DNA from: Siphonodentalium dalli
Taxonomy: Eukaryota; Mollusca; Scaphopoda; Gadilida; Siphonodentaliidae
Assembly (NCBI GenBank): GCA_032622095.1
Contig: CP136061.1
Coordinates: 9,749,287 to 9,813,286 of the forward strand
DNA: 64,000 nt
Direction of reading: 5' to 3'
Each line of letters begins with the position of its first letter. Positions within the stretch are counted from its first letter, which is position 1. Shown here one piece after another: positions 55,601-59,512 of the stretch. The notes beneath the pieces are model-generated. The model ran no database searches. It was not told the DNA's origin and was given only the letters and a program-made list of their open reading frames with translations. The translations under genes and the position numbers were made by a program.

Positions 55601-57675
55601 CTGTGAAGCCCTAAAATTGATCATAATACATATACAGGAAATATGAACAGATAGAGCCTAACTTGTTTAGAATAATTCAAATTTCAATTTTCCAATCCTA
55701 TAGCAATGTGACTATGTCTGGAACTAACAATGAGACTACCGAAGACAAGGGCAATATACAGAAGTCTGCATTTAACCCAATGCGATATAATATTATTGCT
55801 GGTTTCGCTGACAGCTCAGTTAGACATAAAAAGGAATCGAGTGAAATGCCAAGAAAGTATCTCTTCATTCAGATGGAACTATGTGACAAAAAGACTCTAA
55901 AGGACTGGTTATTAGATAATCTGACCCGAGAACTGAGAGATGTTCTGCATAAATTTCATCAGATTGTTAGCGCTGTTAAATATGTTCATGGTTGTGGATT
56001 AATACATAGAGATTTGAAGGTGAGTTTCGTCGTCTGTTTAGTTACTCATTAGTCAACCTTTGAGTTATTTTATTTTTTTCATTTTATTTTCATATTTTGT
56101 TCAAAATAAATATGAATACCCGCCCCTCCCAGACTGCTTCTTCTTTAATATATTGTTTTATTGAAAAGAACATGGATAAATCATCAATACCATACATCAT
56201 GTTGAAATTAAACCATTAATCTGTGAGGAAGTTAATTAAATTAAATTCATCCATAGCTCTCTATATATTACTACCAATTTAAGACTAAGCCACAGGGCTC
56301 ACTTTACCAAAATCCTTAATTTCTGGAAAAAGTCCCTGGTGGGTATCATTCGATCATCGTCGATTTGACAATAGCCACCACCAATTCCATTGTTTTTGTG
56401 AACAATATATACTTCTTCAAAACAAAAGTTGGTTTCAACTTGTTCTGCCTTGTGTGGGGTATCTCGAAAACTAGTGCTATTTTTTATTTGGCCGCTGCAC
56501 TGTATTGGTCATCACATGAAAGTTTGTTCATTATATTTTCAGCCAGCCAATATCTTTTTCAAAGATGGAGATCCTAAGATAGGTGACTTTGGCTTGGTGA
56601 CAATCAATTTTGAACAGCACAGTGACTCTGAGTCTCCTACACATTCAGACTCGGACAGACACACCGCTAATGTTGGCACTTTTCTTTATATGAGCCCAGA
56701 ACAGGTATGTTAATCTCCTAGATACATCATGAAATAATATGGTTTATATTTGCCACTGGTGTGAGGGAAGTAATATAACACTTGATGATGGTTATTCAGA
56801 GATGAGCCATATATTCCATCACAACTTCATAAGTGACATAAGAGAACTGTCCAGTTGAGCACAATAATCCAACCTTTTAACATACAATAACTCACAATGC
56901 ATATTCTGAGCTGTCACTGTGAACTGTTCTAACTAACACAGAACTGTTGTTGACCTAATCAGGCCAGACCAATACTATTCCCCGACATCTGGGTATTATT
57001 TAACCATTTTTAGTTCAACTTTACTTTGTACAGTTTGAGCTATTGCCATGGCTTGGTATCTGTCGTCTGTGTGTGTGTATGTGTGAGGCGTCAACAATAC
57101 AGGCTACATGTCGTACCTTTGGTACCACGAATCACCGTAAAATGTATCGTTTTCGTGTTTACTGGGTTATCTATACATATATTTATTTCTTATTATAGCA
57201 TGTTTATCTATTGCAATTTATGTTTATTTTGTAGTTTATTGAATAAAGTTTAAGTAATCAGTAATGAGGTGTTCGGGTCTCGATAACTCTTACTGAGGCG
57301 GCAATATATTCCGATGGTTTTGCGATTTTCTGTAAACCGAACACCTTTATAAACCGAACAGAATGGCCGGTCCGAAGGGTGTTCGGTTTAGAGGTTTTAC
57401 TGTAAAGCTAATGCATTGGTAGCCTCATATTATGTGAATAATATAAATTTTCAGATTGTAGTACAACGAATCACTGAGCTCTATGATCAAATTATGTGAA
57501 TAATATAAAGTTTCAGATTGTAGTACCACCAATCACTGAGCTCTATGATATGAAGATAGACCTATATGCCATCGGCTTGATCCCTTCAAGATCCGATTAT
57601 GAGAAGTTTACTGAACGGCAAAATATCAGGGGCCACAAATTCCAGCCAGACTCATTCACTGAAATTGGAACAGAG
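4575..57675 (+). CDS. EIF2AK: eIF2-alpha kinase gene (EIF2AK family), partial at both ends
   Basis: Chain of ten exons found by splice signals, phase and kinase motifs. Kinases of this family phosphorylate Ser51 of eIF2-alpha to throttle translation under stress (dsRNA, ER stress, haem or amino-acid lack). Visible motifs in order: glycine loop GKGGFG, VAIK-type lysine in YAIKRI, helix-C glutamate in KREVVVL, FIQMELCDK hinge (hallmark of eIF2-alpha kinases), HRDLKPAN catalytic loop, GDFGLV, and activation segment VGTFLYMSPEQ. AIKRITLPN and GIVRYHHSW recall PERK; MELCDKKTLKDW and DLYAIGLI recall PKR. Between the N and C lobes is an insert loop of roughly 70 residues. Upstream exons encode an acidic linker; no dsRNA-binding, Z-alpha or transmembrane segment is seen in them, so the sensor domain is probably upstream of the window. 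Exon lengths total 1666 nt, that is one phase base plus 555 codons, without a stop. Subdomains X-XI are not found. Family assignment is firm; the paralogue is undecided. Confidence 0.92.
4700..5281 (-). mobile_element. HINE-like element, minus orientation, 2-3 tandem units
   Basis: Read on the minus strand from 5281, it begins TTTAGCTCAACTTTAG, then TTTGAGCTATTGCCAT and a CCGT-rich stretch, followed by degenerate ~160-bp units of the type found at 31138-37109. The far end near 4700 is not sharply defined. Confidence 0.7.
5283..5830 (+). mobile_element. Diverged HINE-like element, plus orientation
   Basis: It contains units ending in GCCATCTTGGATTTTACT and finishes at about 5810-5830 with AGTTGAACTACAGTGTCATT then GACACTTTCAT, the 3' end shared by this family. 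It abuts the minus-oriented element at 4700-5281 head to head. From about 5326 it is part of the 5.9-kb tandem duplication. Confidence 0.7.
6055..6317 (+). CDS. EIF2AK: Exon of the eIF2-alpha kinase gene: acidic linker, part 1
   Basis: Acceptor ATGTTTTCACAG, donor GAG/GTAAAT, 263 nt, phase 1 in and phase 0 out. It joins the 4575-4663 exon to make a CAA codon. The peptide is hydrophilic and acidic (ELTIHCPEEEKNKSD at the start, HSKEEEDYSIKMKSEP in the middle) and is probably disordered. An open frame continues upstream to an ATG at 6006, but the splice acceptor and phase fit favour an internal exon. A truncated copy of its first 22 nt sits at 11729-11750. Confidence 0.65.
6318..7061. other. 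Intron, no further feature
   Basis: AT-rich sequence with many stops in all frames; no repeat structure recognised. Confidence 0.6.
7062..7295 (+). CDS. EIF2AK: Exon of the eIF2-alpha kinase gene: linker, part 2
   Basis: Acceptor ACTTATCTATGAG and donor CAG/GTAATA frame 234 nt (78 codons), phase 0 at both ends, in frame with the exons on either side. The peptide has a basic start (KTFMTIKLKVQNTSPRRHQK), an acidic patch (SDDELLAYDPN) and a Thr/Val-rich end (TPRTVVKRIRPKSG). No domain is recognised. The acceptor is weaker than average, so the 5' edge is less sure than the 3' edge. Confidence 0.6.
7296..9456. other. Intron, no gene seen
   Basis: It contains a small tandem repeat (ATCACCCACTGAATCATATTTGCCACA, two copies near 7586-7645) and a Pro-rich/CCCC tract at 7945-7985. 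Nothing else is recognisable. The open frame at 8879-9154 (minus) has no supporting homology. Confidence 0.5.
9457..9579 (+). CDS. EIF2AK: Exon of the eIF2-alpha kinase gene: highly acidic linker (exon C)
   Basis: Strong acceptor (TTTTTTCCTGCAG) and donor (AAT/GTAAGA), 123 nt, phase 0-0, 41 codons. The peptide is very acidic (ESEDGDSVQ, KDESPEEDNEDK). It is in frame with 7062-7295 before it and 16464-16516 after it. It was duplicated together with both flanking introns; the second copy is at 11955-12023. Confidence 0.7.
10660..11580 (+). mobile_element. HINE-like element, diverged
   Basis: It begins TTTTTAGCTCAACTTTATTT at about 10660, with TTTGAGCTATTGCAGTGG next, then degenerate units ending GCCATCTTGGATTTTACTC. 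Its second half overlaps the duplicated block that starts at 11206. A truncated duplicate begins at 13125. Confidence 0.75.
11729..11750 (+). pseudogene. Truncated copy of the 6055 exon
   Basis: AACTGACGATTCATTGCCCT after an AG acceptor repeats the start of the 6055-6317 exon. Homology stops at 11750, where the internal deletion of the second duplication copy begins. It has no donor and cannot be spliced as an exon. Confidence 0.75.
11955..12023 (+). CDS. EIF2AK: Duplicated acidic exon (exon C'), in frame, possibly alternative
   Basis: Copy of the 9457-9579 exon lying in a tandem genomic duplication. Acceptor TTTTTCCCTGCAG and donor AAT/GTAAGA are both intact. It is 69 nt, that is 54 nt (18 codons) shorter than its parent, so phase 0-0 is kept and it could be spliced in with, or instead of, exon C. 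Its peptide stays acidic (ESENWSDDWSVDEDN). Whether it is used cannot be told from sequence; it could equally be a silent relic. Confidence 0.5.
13125..13560 (+). mobile_element. Truncated duplicate of the 10660 HINE-like element
   Basis: It is the same sequence as 10660-11092 with few changes, ending abruptly at CATATGGAC/TTAACC, which marks the end of the tandem duplication. Confidence 0.8.
13720..14160 (+). repeat. Diverged repeat copy, inverted partner of 1-560
   Basis: It shares GACAAAATTGTCTACTAAGA with the reverse complement of the window start, and other blocks in the same order. Class unknown. Confidence 0.6.
14160..15880. repeat. Repeat-derived sequence with two diverged ~180-bp tandem units
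   Basis: Between about 14799 and 15150 two units share TTTGTTTATTAATATTTACC-like and CAGAGTT...GGCCC..TTTGACTTGG-like blocks. They have the feel of the tandem units in other non-autonomous elements here. No gene is supported in the rest of the stretch. Confidence 0.45.
15889..16345 (+). mobile_element. Diverged short HINE-like element
   Basis: It starts TTTTAGCTCCACTTGACAAA and ends CCCACAAGTTGAGCCACTG. It carries CACCAAACTTTATATGGATC and TGACTTCTAGATGGAGCTA, which are unit landmarks of the family. Confidence 0.65.
16464..16516 (+). CDS. EIF2AK: Short exon of the eIF2-alpha kinase gene, just before the kinase domain
   Basis: A 53-nt exon between a good acceptor (TTTTTTCTGATTTATTAG) and donor CAG/GTAGGT, phase 0 in and phase 2 out. 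It encodes KHIAAGVLNSKIVDFES and, with the next exon, SRLISDYDEI. That matches the position where PERK and PKR have an S-R-[YF]-L-x-D-[FY] segment leading into the glycine loop. Short length makes it easy to miss; phase and junction residues support it. Confidence 0.8.
16517..16941. other. Intron before the first kinase exon
   Basis: Nothing recognised beyond splice signals at both ends. Confidence 0.6.
16942..17064 (+). CDS. EIF2AK: Kinase exon: subdomains I-II (glycine loop and catalytic lysine)
   Basis: Acceptor TTTCCTTGTAG, donor AG/GTACTG, 123 nt, phase 2-2. It encodes SDYDEITILGKGGFGLVMKA, then KNKMDKRFYAIKRITLPN. The nucleotide-binding loop is GKGGFG and the ATP-anchoring lysine is in YAIKRI. 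The spacing and the A-K-N-K-x-D pattern are typical of eIF2-alpha kinases, closest to PERK. The following intron is 27.8 kb. Confidence 0.95.
17640..18795. repeat. Diverged ~190-bp direct repeat, second copy split by a MITE
   Basis: 17640-17850 (ACATATATGGAATTCTTATA ... CCGAAGTTTCCTAATTTCGT ... GGAATTTTCTCGCTACTGA) is repeated by 17860-17898 plus 18650-18795. The second copy is interrupted exactly by the element at 17899-18649, so the first copy serves as an empty site. Confidence 0.75.
17899..18649. mobile_element. 751-bp MITE, TA target site (Tc1/mariner-like)
   Basis: The ends CACTCTTAAA and TTTGAGAGTG are imperfect TIRs bordered by TA on both sides (17897-17898 and 18650-18651). The interior has repeated GGTACTCTAGAGTACC palindromes on both flanks and no coding frame. 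The paralogous empty site near 17700 supports the borders. Confidence 0.8.
18796..20616. other. Intron, no gene seen
   Basis: It includes a GGGG/CCCC-rich fragment at 19370-19432 (GGTGGGGGGGGGTCTCCCCCC) typical of transposon remnants. No domain is recognised in the short frames. Confidence 0.4.
20617..21085. mobile_element. Small element with ATACCCCCTT terminal inverted repeats
   Basis: ATACCCCCTT at 20617-20626 is the reverse complement of AAGGGGGTAT at 21076-21085. Inside are two ~165-bp units sharing TCCAATGTCTGTTCAGG and CGGATCTC, plus a GT-rich start. The long open frame across it follows the units and is not a gene. Confidence 0.7.
21112..21800. mobile_element. Element with 5' palindrome and four ~167-bp tandem units
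   Basis: It opens with a 34-bp palindrome whose arms are TATCCCCCGC and GCGGGGGATA (21112-21145), then GTCCATCCGTCC. The landmark GTTCGCAAGCCAGGT recurs at 21261, 21429, 21601 (one change) and 21762. It is another arm-microsatellite-tandem-core element. Confidence 0.75.
21827..22742 (-). pseudogene. LINE (non-LTR retrotransposon) 3' fragment
   Basis: Minus-strand frames spell the end of a LINE ORF2 downstream of the reverse transcriptase: IYQSYILP, then NSFFPRSNKDWNELPKE, then a Cys/His knuckle RCGHPVEDASHYFFNC and FVQTYI. Such motifs follow the RT domain in many animal LINEs. Several frameshifts and stops separate the blocks, so it is a dead, 5'-truncated copy. The clade was not determined. 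Confidence 0.82.
22743..23820. other. Intron, no gene seen
   Basis: A GATTCGATTCGAT-type dispersed motif (22755-22835) recurs near 39700-39790. A stretch near 23430-23520 resembles, inverted, 29600-29690. No gene is supported. Confidence 0.4.
23821..24198. mobile_element. ~375-bp GC-rich MITE with ~35-bp TIRs
   Basis: The ends TACCCTGCTTGACAAAACAA (continuing GTGTCCA) and TGGACACTTGTTTTGTCCAG (continuing CGGGGTA) are inverted repeats. If the outer TA dinucleotides are target duplications, this is a mariner-like MITE. Inside, CCGCGGTGTA and GCCGTTCGGCC-like words repeat in both orientations, giving strong base composition contrast with the AT-rich surroundings. Confidence 0.8.
24199..24934. 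other. Intron, no gene seen
   Basis: AT-rich. A GGGAGATTT-type motif repeats near 24398-24450 and resembles one near 29425-29495. Confidence 0.4.
24935..25186 (-). repeat. 252-bp direct repeat, left copy (LTR-like)
   Basis: Nearly identical to 28192-28442, with about four substitutions and a one-base indel. On the minus strand it starts TGTTGTGAAATTG, as many LTRs do. It contains TCTTCTCGAGCCGAGAG. Confidence 0.75.
25851..26075. repeat. 84-bp tandem repeat, about three units
   Basis: Units starting GAGCAATCAAGCGATAA at 25851, 25935 and 26019 carry TTATGTGTTTC and ATCCGGTTCACAGG. Looser copies of the GCGATAACC core are at 25735 and 26465. It sits between the two 252-bp repeats. Confidence 0.8.
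26225..26488 (-). other. Unrecognised open frame, 87 codons
   Basis: The frame has ordinary amino-acid composition (contains YPPLLKIVNDLTLKLHRFQV and RREFMQLDEACTRIGV) and lies between the 252-bp repeats. I recognise no family. It could be a remnant of an element body or chance. A second frame at 26610-26804 (minus) is of similar quality. Confidence 0.25.
26489..28191. other. Interior between the 252-bp repeats, no gene recognised
   Basis: Mostly AT-rich with short frames only. No reverse transcriptase, integrase or protease motif was seen, so if the pair are LTRs the element is non-autonomous. Confidence 0.4.
28192..28442 (-). repeat. 251-bp direct repeat, right copy (LTR-like)
   Basis: Partner of 24935-25186, 3.26 kb away and in the same orientation. 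No convincing target duplication flanks the pair, and the inner edges do not end in CA, so an LTR origin is suggested but not shown. Confidence 0.75.
28443..30270. other. Intron, no gene seen
   Basis: It contains a repeated GGGAGAAGT motif (29427-29497), a TCGATTA-rich palindromic stretch (29622-29672) and a run of 13 G (29987-29999). No gene is supported. Confidence 0.4.
30280..30735. repeat. Cluster of TTAAG-centred palindromes
   Basis: At least nine variants of GCGCTTAAGCGCAAT (for example TTGTGCTTAAGCACAAT near 30307) occur in about 450 bp, many followed by AAGGGA. They are spaced irregularly. See findings. Confidence 0.75.
31030..31137. repeat. ~44-bp minisatellite, left part
   Basis: About two units of GGTTATGYGGATGGRGTTAT + CATTAAACCTCACATCCTTA. 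The array is split by the HINE-like block that follows and resumes at 37089. Confidence 0.8.
31435..33314. repeat. 1880-bp higher-order repeat, copy 1
   Basis: Within array 1, this block of about ten units plus one foreign insertion recurs at +1880 with only scattered differences, so the block and its insertion were copied together. Confidence 0.85.
31625..32050. mobile_element. Foreign insertion with a ~58-bp-armed hairpin inside the array (copy 1)
   Basis: The ~160-bp units are interrupted between GAATGTTAATAATT and AATATTGACATGTAG. The insert opens with a hairpin at 31634-31762: arms start GAGCATGGCTTGGAGTGAAA and end TCATGCTC, around a GACGCGAAGCGGG loop, with about 50 of 58 pairs matching. 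About 290 bp of unrelated sequence follows. It looks like a foldback-type insertion. Confidence 0.75.
33315..35270. repeat. 1880-bp higher-order repeat, copy 2
   Basis: Near-identical to 31435-33314 (for example one C/T change in the palindrome). It points to a recent unequal exchange, or an assembly duplication. Confidence 0.85.
33505..33930. mobile_element. Foreign hairpin insertion inside the array (copy 2)
   Basis: Same insertion as 31625-32050, offset exactly 1880 bp, copied as part of the higher-order repeat rather than inserted independently. Confidence 0.8.
37089..37265. repeat. ~44-bp minisatellite, right part
   Basis: About four further units of the minisatellite seen at 31030-31137, beginning ATTGGTTATGTGGATGGGG directly after the HINE-like 3' end. 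Confidence 0.8.
37266..38380. other. Intron, no gene seen
   Basis: It contains a diverged repeated phrase about ATAGTGACCAATGTTG(A/C) with GCGATAA near 37555, 37835, 38165 and 38245, suggesting old ~300-bp repeats. There is a poly-G run at 37896-37909. No gene. Confidence 0.4.
38390..38740. repeat. ~180-bp tandem duplication
   Basis: Two copies share CGATTTATGTC..ATAAAACT, TTAAGCTGAGACT.GGTGT, ATACTTATATATTCCTAAAA and CCAGCACGTAATTAT. Non-coding. Confidence 0.8.
38741..41818. other. Intron, no gene seen
   Basis: It includes a short hairpin at 39568-39608 (CACCCACTGGACGCGC ... CAGTGGGTG) that looks like a transposon end. A repeat-derived stretch at 40225-40800 starts near CATACCATAGTATGG and has a GGTCCATCTGTCTGTCCAT tract. 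Open frames here carry no recognisable domain. Confidence 0.4.
41819..43590 (+). mobile_element. HINE-like element: ~160-bp tandem array 2
   Basis: It begins TTAGCTCAACTTACTTTGCA at 41819 and ends CCTAAGTTGAGCTACAGTGT + CACTGACACTTTCAT. It holds about ten units, more diverged than arrays 1 and 3 and with a third unit type carrying CCTCTAGATGGGAACGAG after CACCAAACTTCATATGGATC. Confidence 0.85.
43795..44100 (+). mobile_element. 3' fragment of a HINE-like element
   Basis: It starts inside a unit (CTCTTTGCATGACTAAATCC) and ends CCGAGTTGAGCTACGGTGTC + ATTCACACTTTCATTT. The 5' arm is missing. Confidence 0.75.
44101..44841. other. Intron end before the helix-C exon, no feature
   Basis: AT-rich, no repeat or gene recognised. 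Confidence 0.5.
44842..44985 (+). CDS. EIF2AK: Kinase exon: helix C, subdomains III-IV
   Basis: Acceptor TTACTTATTCGTTGTAG, donor AACAG/GTAATA, 144 nt, phase 2-2. It encodes SEDKIEKVKREVVVLADMNH and then VGIVRYHHSWPETPP. The glutamate of KREVVVL is the helix-C partner of the catalytic lysine, and GIVRYHHSW corresponds to subdomain IV (PERK has GIVRYFNAW). The end opens the insert loop. It is separated from its neighbours by 27.8-kb and 10.7-kb introns, both full of repeats. Confidence 0.94.
45215..45870. repeat. ~170-190-bp diverged tandem repeat
   Basis: Copies marked by GTAACTGTAACAGTAAAATT + ATTTAT lie near 45272, 45443 and 45789, with GTTATACATTTAAAAG near 45352 and 45528. A further piece occurs near 47738. 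45605-45770 is also the empty-site paralogue for array 3. Confidence 0.7.
45880..47730. repeat. Cluster of short dispersed repeats with GT tract
   Basis: It starts with TGTGTGTGTGTGTGTGTGTT at 45910, then ATGAAATTTGGTATTTGGAT. A block GAAACGGGTG.AGCTAT..CGACTTGAAATTTGGT occurs near 46418, 46540 and 47568, followed by CGGATACGAATTTTATCGGG in two of them. GATTGAGCTCAAACTTGCTA occurs at 47101 and 47175, with a near match at 46681. Several short non-autonomous elements lie here; borders are not clear. The short open frames are not genes. Confidence 0.6.
47731..48610. other. Intron with an 87-bp duplication; no gene
   Basis: GAAGGTGGT.CATAAATGTATG begins two tandem copies at 48251 and 48338. From 48484 to 48612 the sequence matches 45605-45752 up to the insertion point of array 3. 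Confidence 0.55.
49490..51904. repeat. 2415-bp higher-order repeat, copy 1
   Basis: Inside array 3 this block of about 15 units recurs at +2415 with almost no difference visible; the boundaries are approximate because the units themselves repeat. Confidence 0.85.
51905..54320. repeat. 2415-bp higher-order repeat, copy 2
   Basis: Matches 49490-51904, including idiosyncratic sites such as GGCCAAAAAAGATGGCCACA (50580 and 52995). Confidence 0.85.
54620..55339. other. Intron, no gene seen
   Basis: After the array 3 flank the sequence is AT-rich, with GTAATATATATAATTAGCAAAA-like words repeated near 54985-55072. No gene. Confidence 0.45.
55340..55548 (+). pseudogene. LINE fragment, region after the reverse transcriptase
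   Basis: The frame MLEYATAIWSPHTSVY followed, one frame over, by VQNQAIRLIFNDYSRFSSLS and then LKLKPLENRRTISKL matches the widespread LINE motif after the RT (LEYA..VWSP, then N-D-Y). A stop and a frameshift separate the blocks. It is a short dead fragment about 150 bp upstream of the 55704 exon. Confidence 0.8.
55704..56019 (+). CDS. EIF2AK: Kinase exon: insert loop, hinge and catalytic loop
   Basis: Acceptor CAATTTTCCAATCCTATAG, donor AAG/GTGAGT, 316 nt, phase 2 in and phase 0 out. The first half is a polar insert loop (SGTNNETTEDKGN, RHKKESSEMPRK), which eIF2-alpha kinases carry between beta strands 4 and 5. Then come the hinge YLFIQMELCDKKTLKDWL, helix E (IVSAVKYVHGCG) and the catalytic loop LIHRDLK with the HRD aspartate. 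The open frame begins earlier (55663), but the acceptor and phase fix the exon start at 55704. Confidence 0.95.
56020..56542. other. Intron between catalytic-loop and DFG exons
   Basis: No further feature. An open frame runs into the next exon but the AG at 56541-56542 and phase fix the exon start. Confidence 0.7.
56543..56704 (+). CDS. EIF2AK: Kinase exon: DFG motif and activation segment
   Basis: Acceptor TTCATTATATTTTCAG, donor CAG/GTATGT, 162 nt (54 codons), phase 0-0. It continues HRDLK with PANIFFKDGDPKIGDFGLV, so the catalytic asparagine and the DFG aspartate are present. The activation segment is Ser/Asp/His-rich (SDSESPTHSDSDRHT) and ends VGTFLYMSPEQ. The Thr in DRHTANVGT and the following GT correspond to the autophosphorylated threonines of PKR and PERK. 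All catalytic residues visible here are intact. Confidence 0.95.
57009..57125 (+). mobile_element. 5' fragment of a HINE-like element
   Basis: TTAGTTCAACTTTACTTTGT, TTTGAGCTATTGCCATGGCT, a GT-rich tract and GGCTACATGTCGTACCTTTG match the start of array elements. It stops after less than one unit. Confidence 0.8.
57260..57412 (-). mobile_element. Fragment of a pogo/Tigger-like element end
   Basis: Read on the minus strand from 57412, TACAGTAAAACCTCTAAACC + GAACACC resembles pogo/Tigger terminal sequence. The phrase AAACCGAACACC is repeated inverted and direct at 57336-57350. The left edge is undefined. Confidence 0.5.
57429..57548 (+). repeat. 62-bp tandem duplication of the acceptor and start of the subdomain IX exon
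   Basis: The segment at 57429-57490 is repeated from 57491. Each copy has an acceptor and the beginning of the exon (IVVxxITELYD). Splicing to the first copy would read into a TGA after about 14 codons (IVVQRITELYDQIM then stop), so only the second copy gives an open exon. The upstream copy is a decoy acceptor and a potential poison splice choice. Confidence 0.85.
57517..57675 (+). CDS. EIF2AK: Kinase exon: subdomain IX and helix G (abnormal)
   Basis: Acceptor AATATAAAGTTTCAG, donor GAG/GTAAGG, 159 nt (53 codons), phase 0-0. It encodes IVVPPITELYDMKIDLYAIG and then LIPSRSDYEKFTERQNIRGH. DLYAIGLI is the conserved subdomain IX aspartate region. The following SRSDYEKFTERQNIRGHKF matches the helix-G region that docks eIF2-alpha. 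About eight residues normally lying between them (the L-x-E-L-L-x-P-F stretch ending helix F in PERK) are absent. The acceptor and first codons are preceded by a 62-bp duplicated copy with a stop. Confidence 0.87.
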
Positions 57676-57722
57676 GTAAGGCCAATTTTCATTACTTTGA
57701 TTACATAACTACCTAAATCCAT

Positions 57723-57882
57723 TGTTGTTGTTTGCAGTACTCCTGAGCTCTTCTGTTAAACTGGTATTACGCTGTATTTTATCGCCGACATTCATTCATC
57801 GCTATGGACGCTCACTCTATTCGTCACTTCCGGTCGGTCCGTTCTATTACACATTTATTACACTGTGGCTGGCAGTGGATCA
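57723..57882 (-). repeat. Candidate 3' LTR of the copia element (160 bp)
   Basis: It is bounded by TG...CA (minus strand TGATCCACTGCCAGCC ... CAAACAACAACA). It is immediately preceded, on the minus strand, by the purine tract ACAGAAGAAGGGGAATTT at 57883-57900, as expected of a polypurine tract. It contains an AATAAA-like signal. The matching 5' LTR would be outside the window. Confidence 0.6.
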
Positions 57883-57992
57883 AAATTCCCCTTCTTCTGT
57901 TCCTTTAATATTTTTTTGTTAAATTCTTTTTTCATAAAATCCAGAGCATGATATTATTTACAAATGTACATCTACATACCGATACTTCTTGT

Positions 57993-58740
57993 CTACACAT
58001 CCATCTCTATCTTCCCTTTCTGGAAGATTGTGAGCAACTGCTCACCCGAAGCACCACGCTTGGTTAAACAGTTCGCCAGCTGTAGTGATCCTGGGCACCA
58101 CCTTATATGTGAAATTTCTCTCCTTTCCAAACACTGCTTTATGGCTCCTAACTCAATCCTAAGCCTTTTGTCATCTGCCATCCTTGTTGAATGAACTACT
58201 TCAACCACACTACGGTTATATCCACATAAGCAGTAAGCGGAAGCTGAGAATTGTCAAATTTACACATTTCCATCAAAATTGTCCTCACATATATAGCTTC
58301 CTCTATTCCTTCTTGCAGACTCATTGCTTCAGCTGCCAATGTTGACCTCACCACTCTTCTGATTTTATGACAGTTCCAAGAAAGAGGGCATGACCTTTTT
58401 TCCTTAGAAACTATGAAGAGCACATATGCCATAGTACTGCTTATGCCATCTAGTAAGTTGGCATAAGCAGCATCTGTGAATAGAATTAATCTCCAATTTT
58501 CAGAGCACAATTTCTTGACCGGAAGTCCCAAATGTGGAAATTTGATCATTGAGTTTTCACCTTTGAGCTTGTTCAAAATTTTAACAGCTCTTAATAGATC
58601 ACAGACCTGTCCATTCTTAAATTTGGTACTCAGTTCAATTAACTCTAAAGCTAGATCTGGGCGAGTTCCCTGCACAATCCAATTAAGGCTTCCTACCAAT
58701 GATCTTAGTTCCATATATTCTTGAGAACTTAATTCATCAG
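57993..58740 (-). pseudogene. Ty1/copia polyprotein, RNase H end
   Basis: Minus-strand frames give ELRSLVGSLNWIVQGTRPDL, then LFTDAAYANLLDG, VVRSTLAAEAMSL and, after a frameshift near 58217, VEVVHST..., HIRWCPGSLQLANCLTKRGA. These are the copia connection and RNase H motifs, including the first RNase H aspartate (TDA) and the STLAAEA block. The coding sequence ends at 57993 just before the polypurine tract. It is separated from its own reverse transcriptase (63313-64000) by a 4.6-kb insertion. The element is inactive because of the insertion and the frameshift. Confidence 0.9.
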
Positions 58741-59512
58741 TTTTTAGCTCACCTGAGACGAAGTCTCCGGTGGAGCTATAGTCATCACTCCTCGTCCGTC
58801 CGTCATTCTGGCCGTCCGTCCGTCAACAATTCTTTGAACGTCTTCTCCTCTGAAACCATCAGACCGATTGGGTTTATATTTGGTGTGGATGTTCCCTATG
58901 TGACTCTTATTCAGATTTGTTCAAATGAGGTCACCAACTAAAATAGTTTTGATGTCAGGACCATAACTATTTTTCCACATAGTAATTCTTAAAACGACTT
59001 CTTTTCTGAAGTTGTTGGGCCGAATGGGTTCACATTTGGTATGAGGGTACCTTGGGTGACTGTGGTTAAGATTTGTTCAAATGAGGTCACTGGGTCAAAT
59101 GTGGGTGGGGCTATGGACATAAATTTGAAGAATATTTATTTTTTTAGATTTAACTTATTGTTCAATTTAACCCCCCAAAAATATTTATTTTATTTTTAAT
59201 AAATATTTTTTTTTTATTAAATAAAATATTTTTCATTTAAATATCAAAATAAAAAATATTTAATTAAAATTTTGAAGAACTTAGGACATTACATCGTCGG
59301 TGGGGGTTAGGTAGCTCTAGTCACCCCACTAAATTTGGTTGAAATCAAGATTTTGTGAGAAAACAGACAGATGTACAGAAATGTTCAGTAAGTCCCATAT
59401 CCTTGCATTCCCAAGCGATCTCTGCTCTGTACCACCAAGCATGATAGAGGCATGTTGTGTTTAAATCAGTGCCAGATTTATAGATATAAACAGAACTTCT
59501 GTGGCTATAGGC

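Noticed and set aside
55663-55703. ATG at 55663 as a start of a separate kinase gene
   Set aside because: The codons before 55704 lie upstream of a strong acceptor, and the phase matches the 44842-44985 exon exactly.
57724-57922. 57738 onward as the next kinase exon after TTTGCAG
   Set aside because: In the required phase it reads TAC TCC TGA, and the sequence fits a copia LTR instead.
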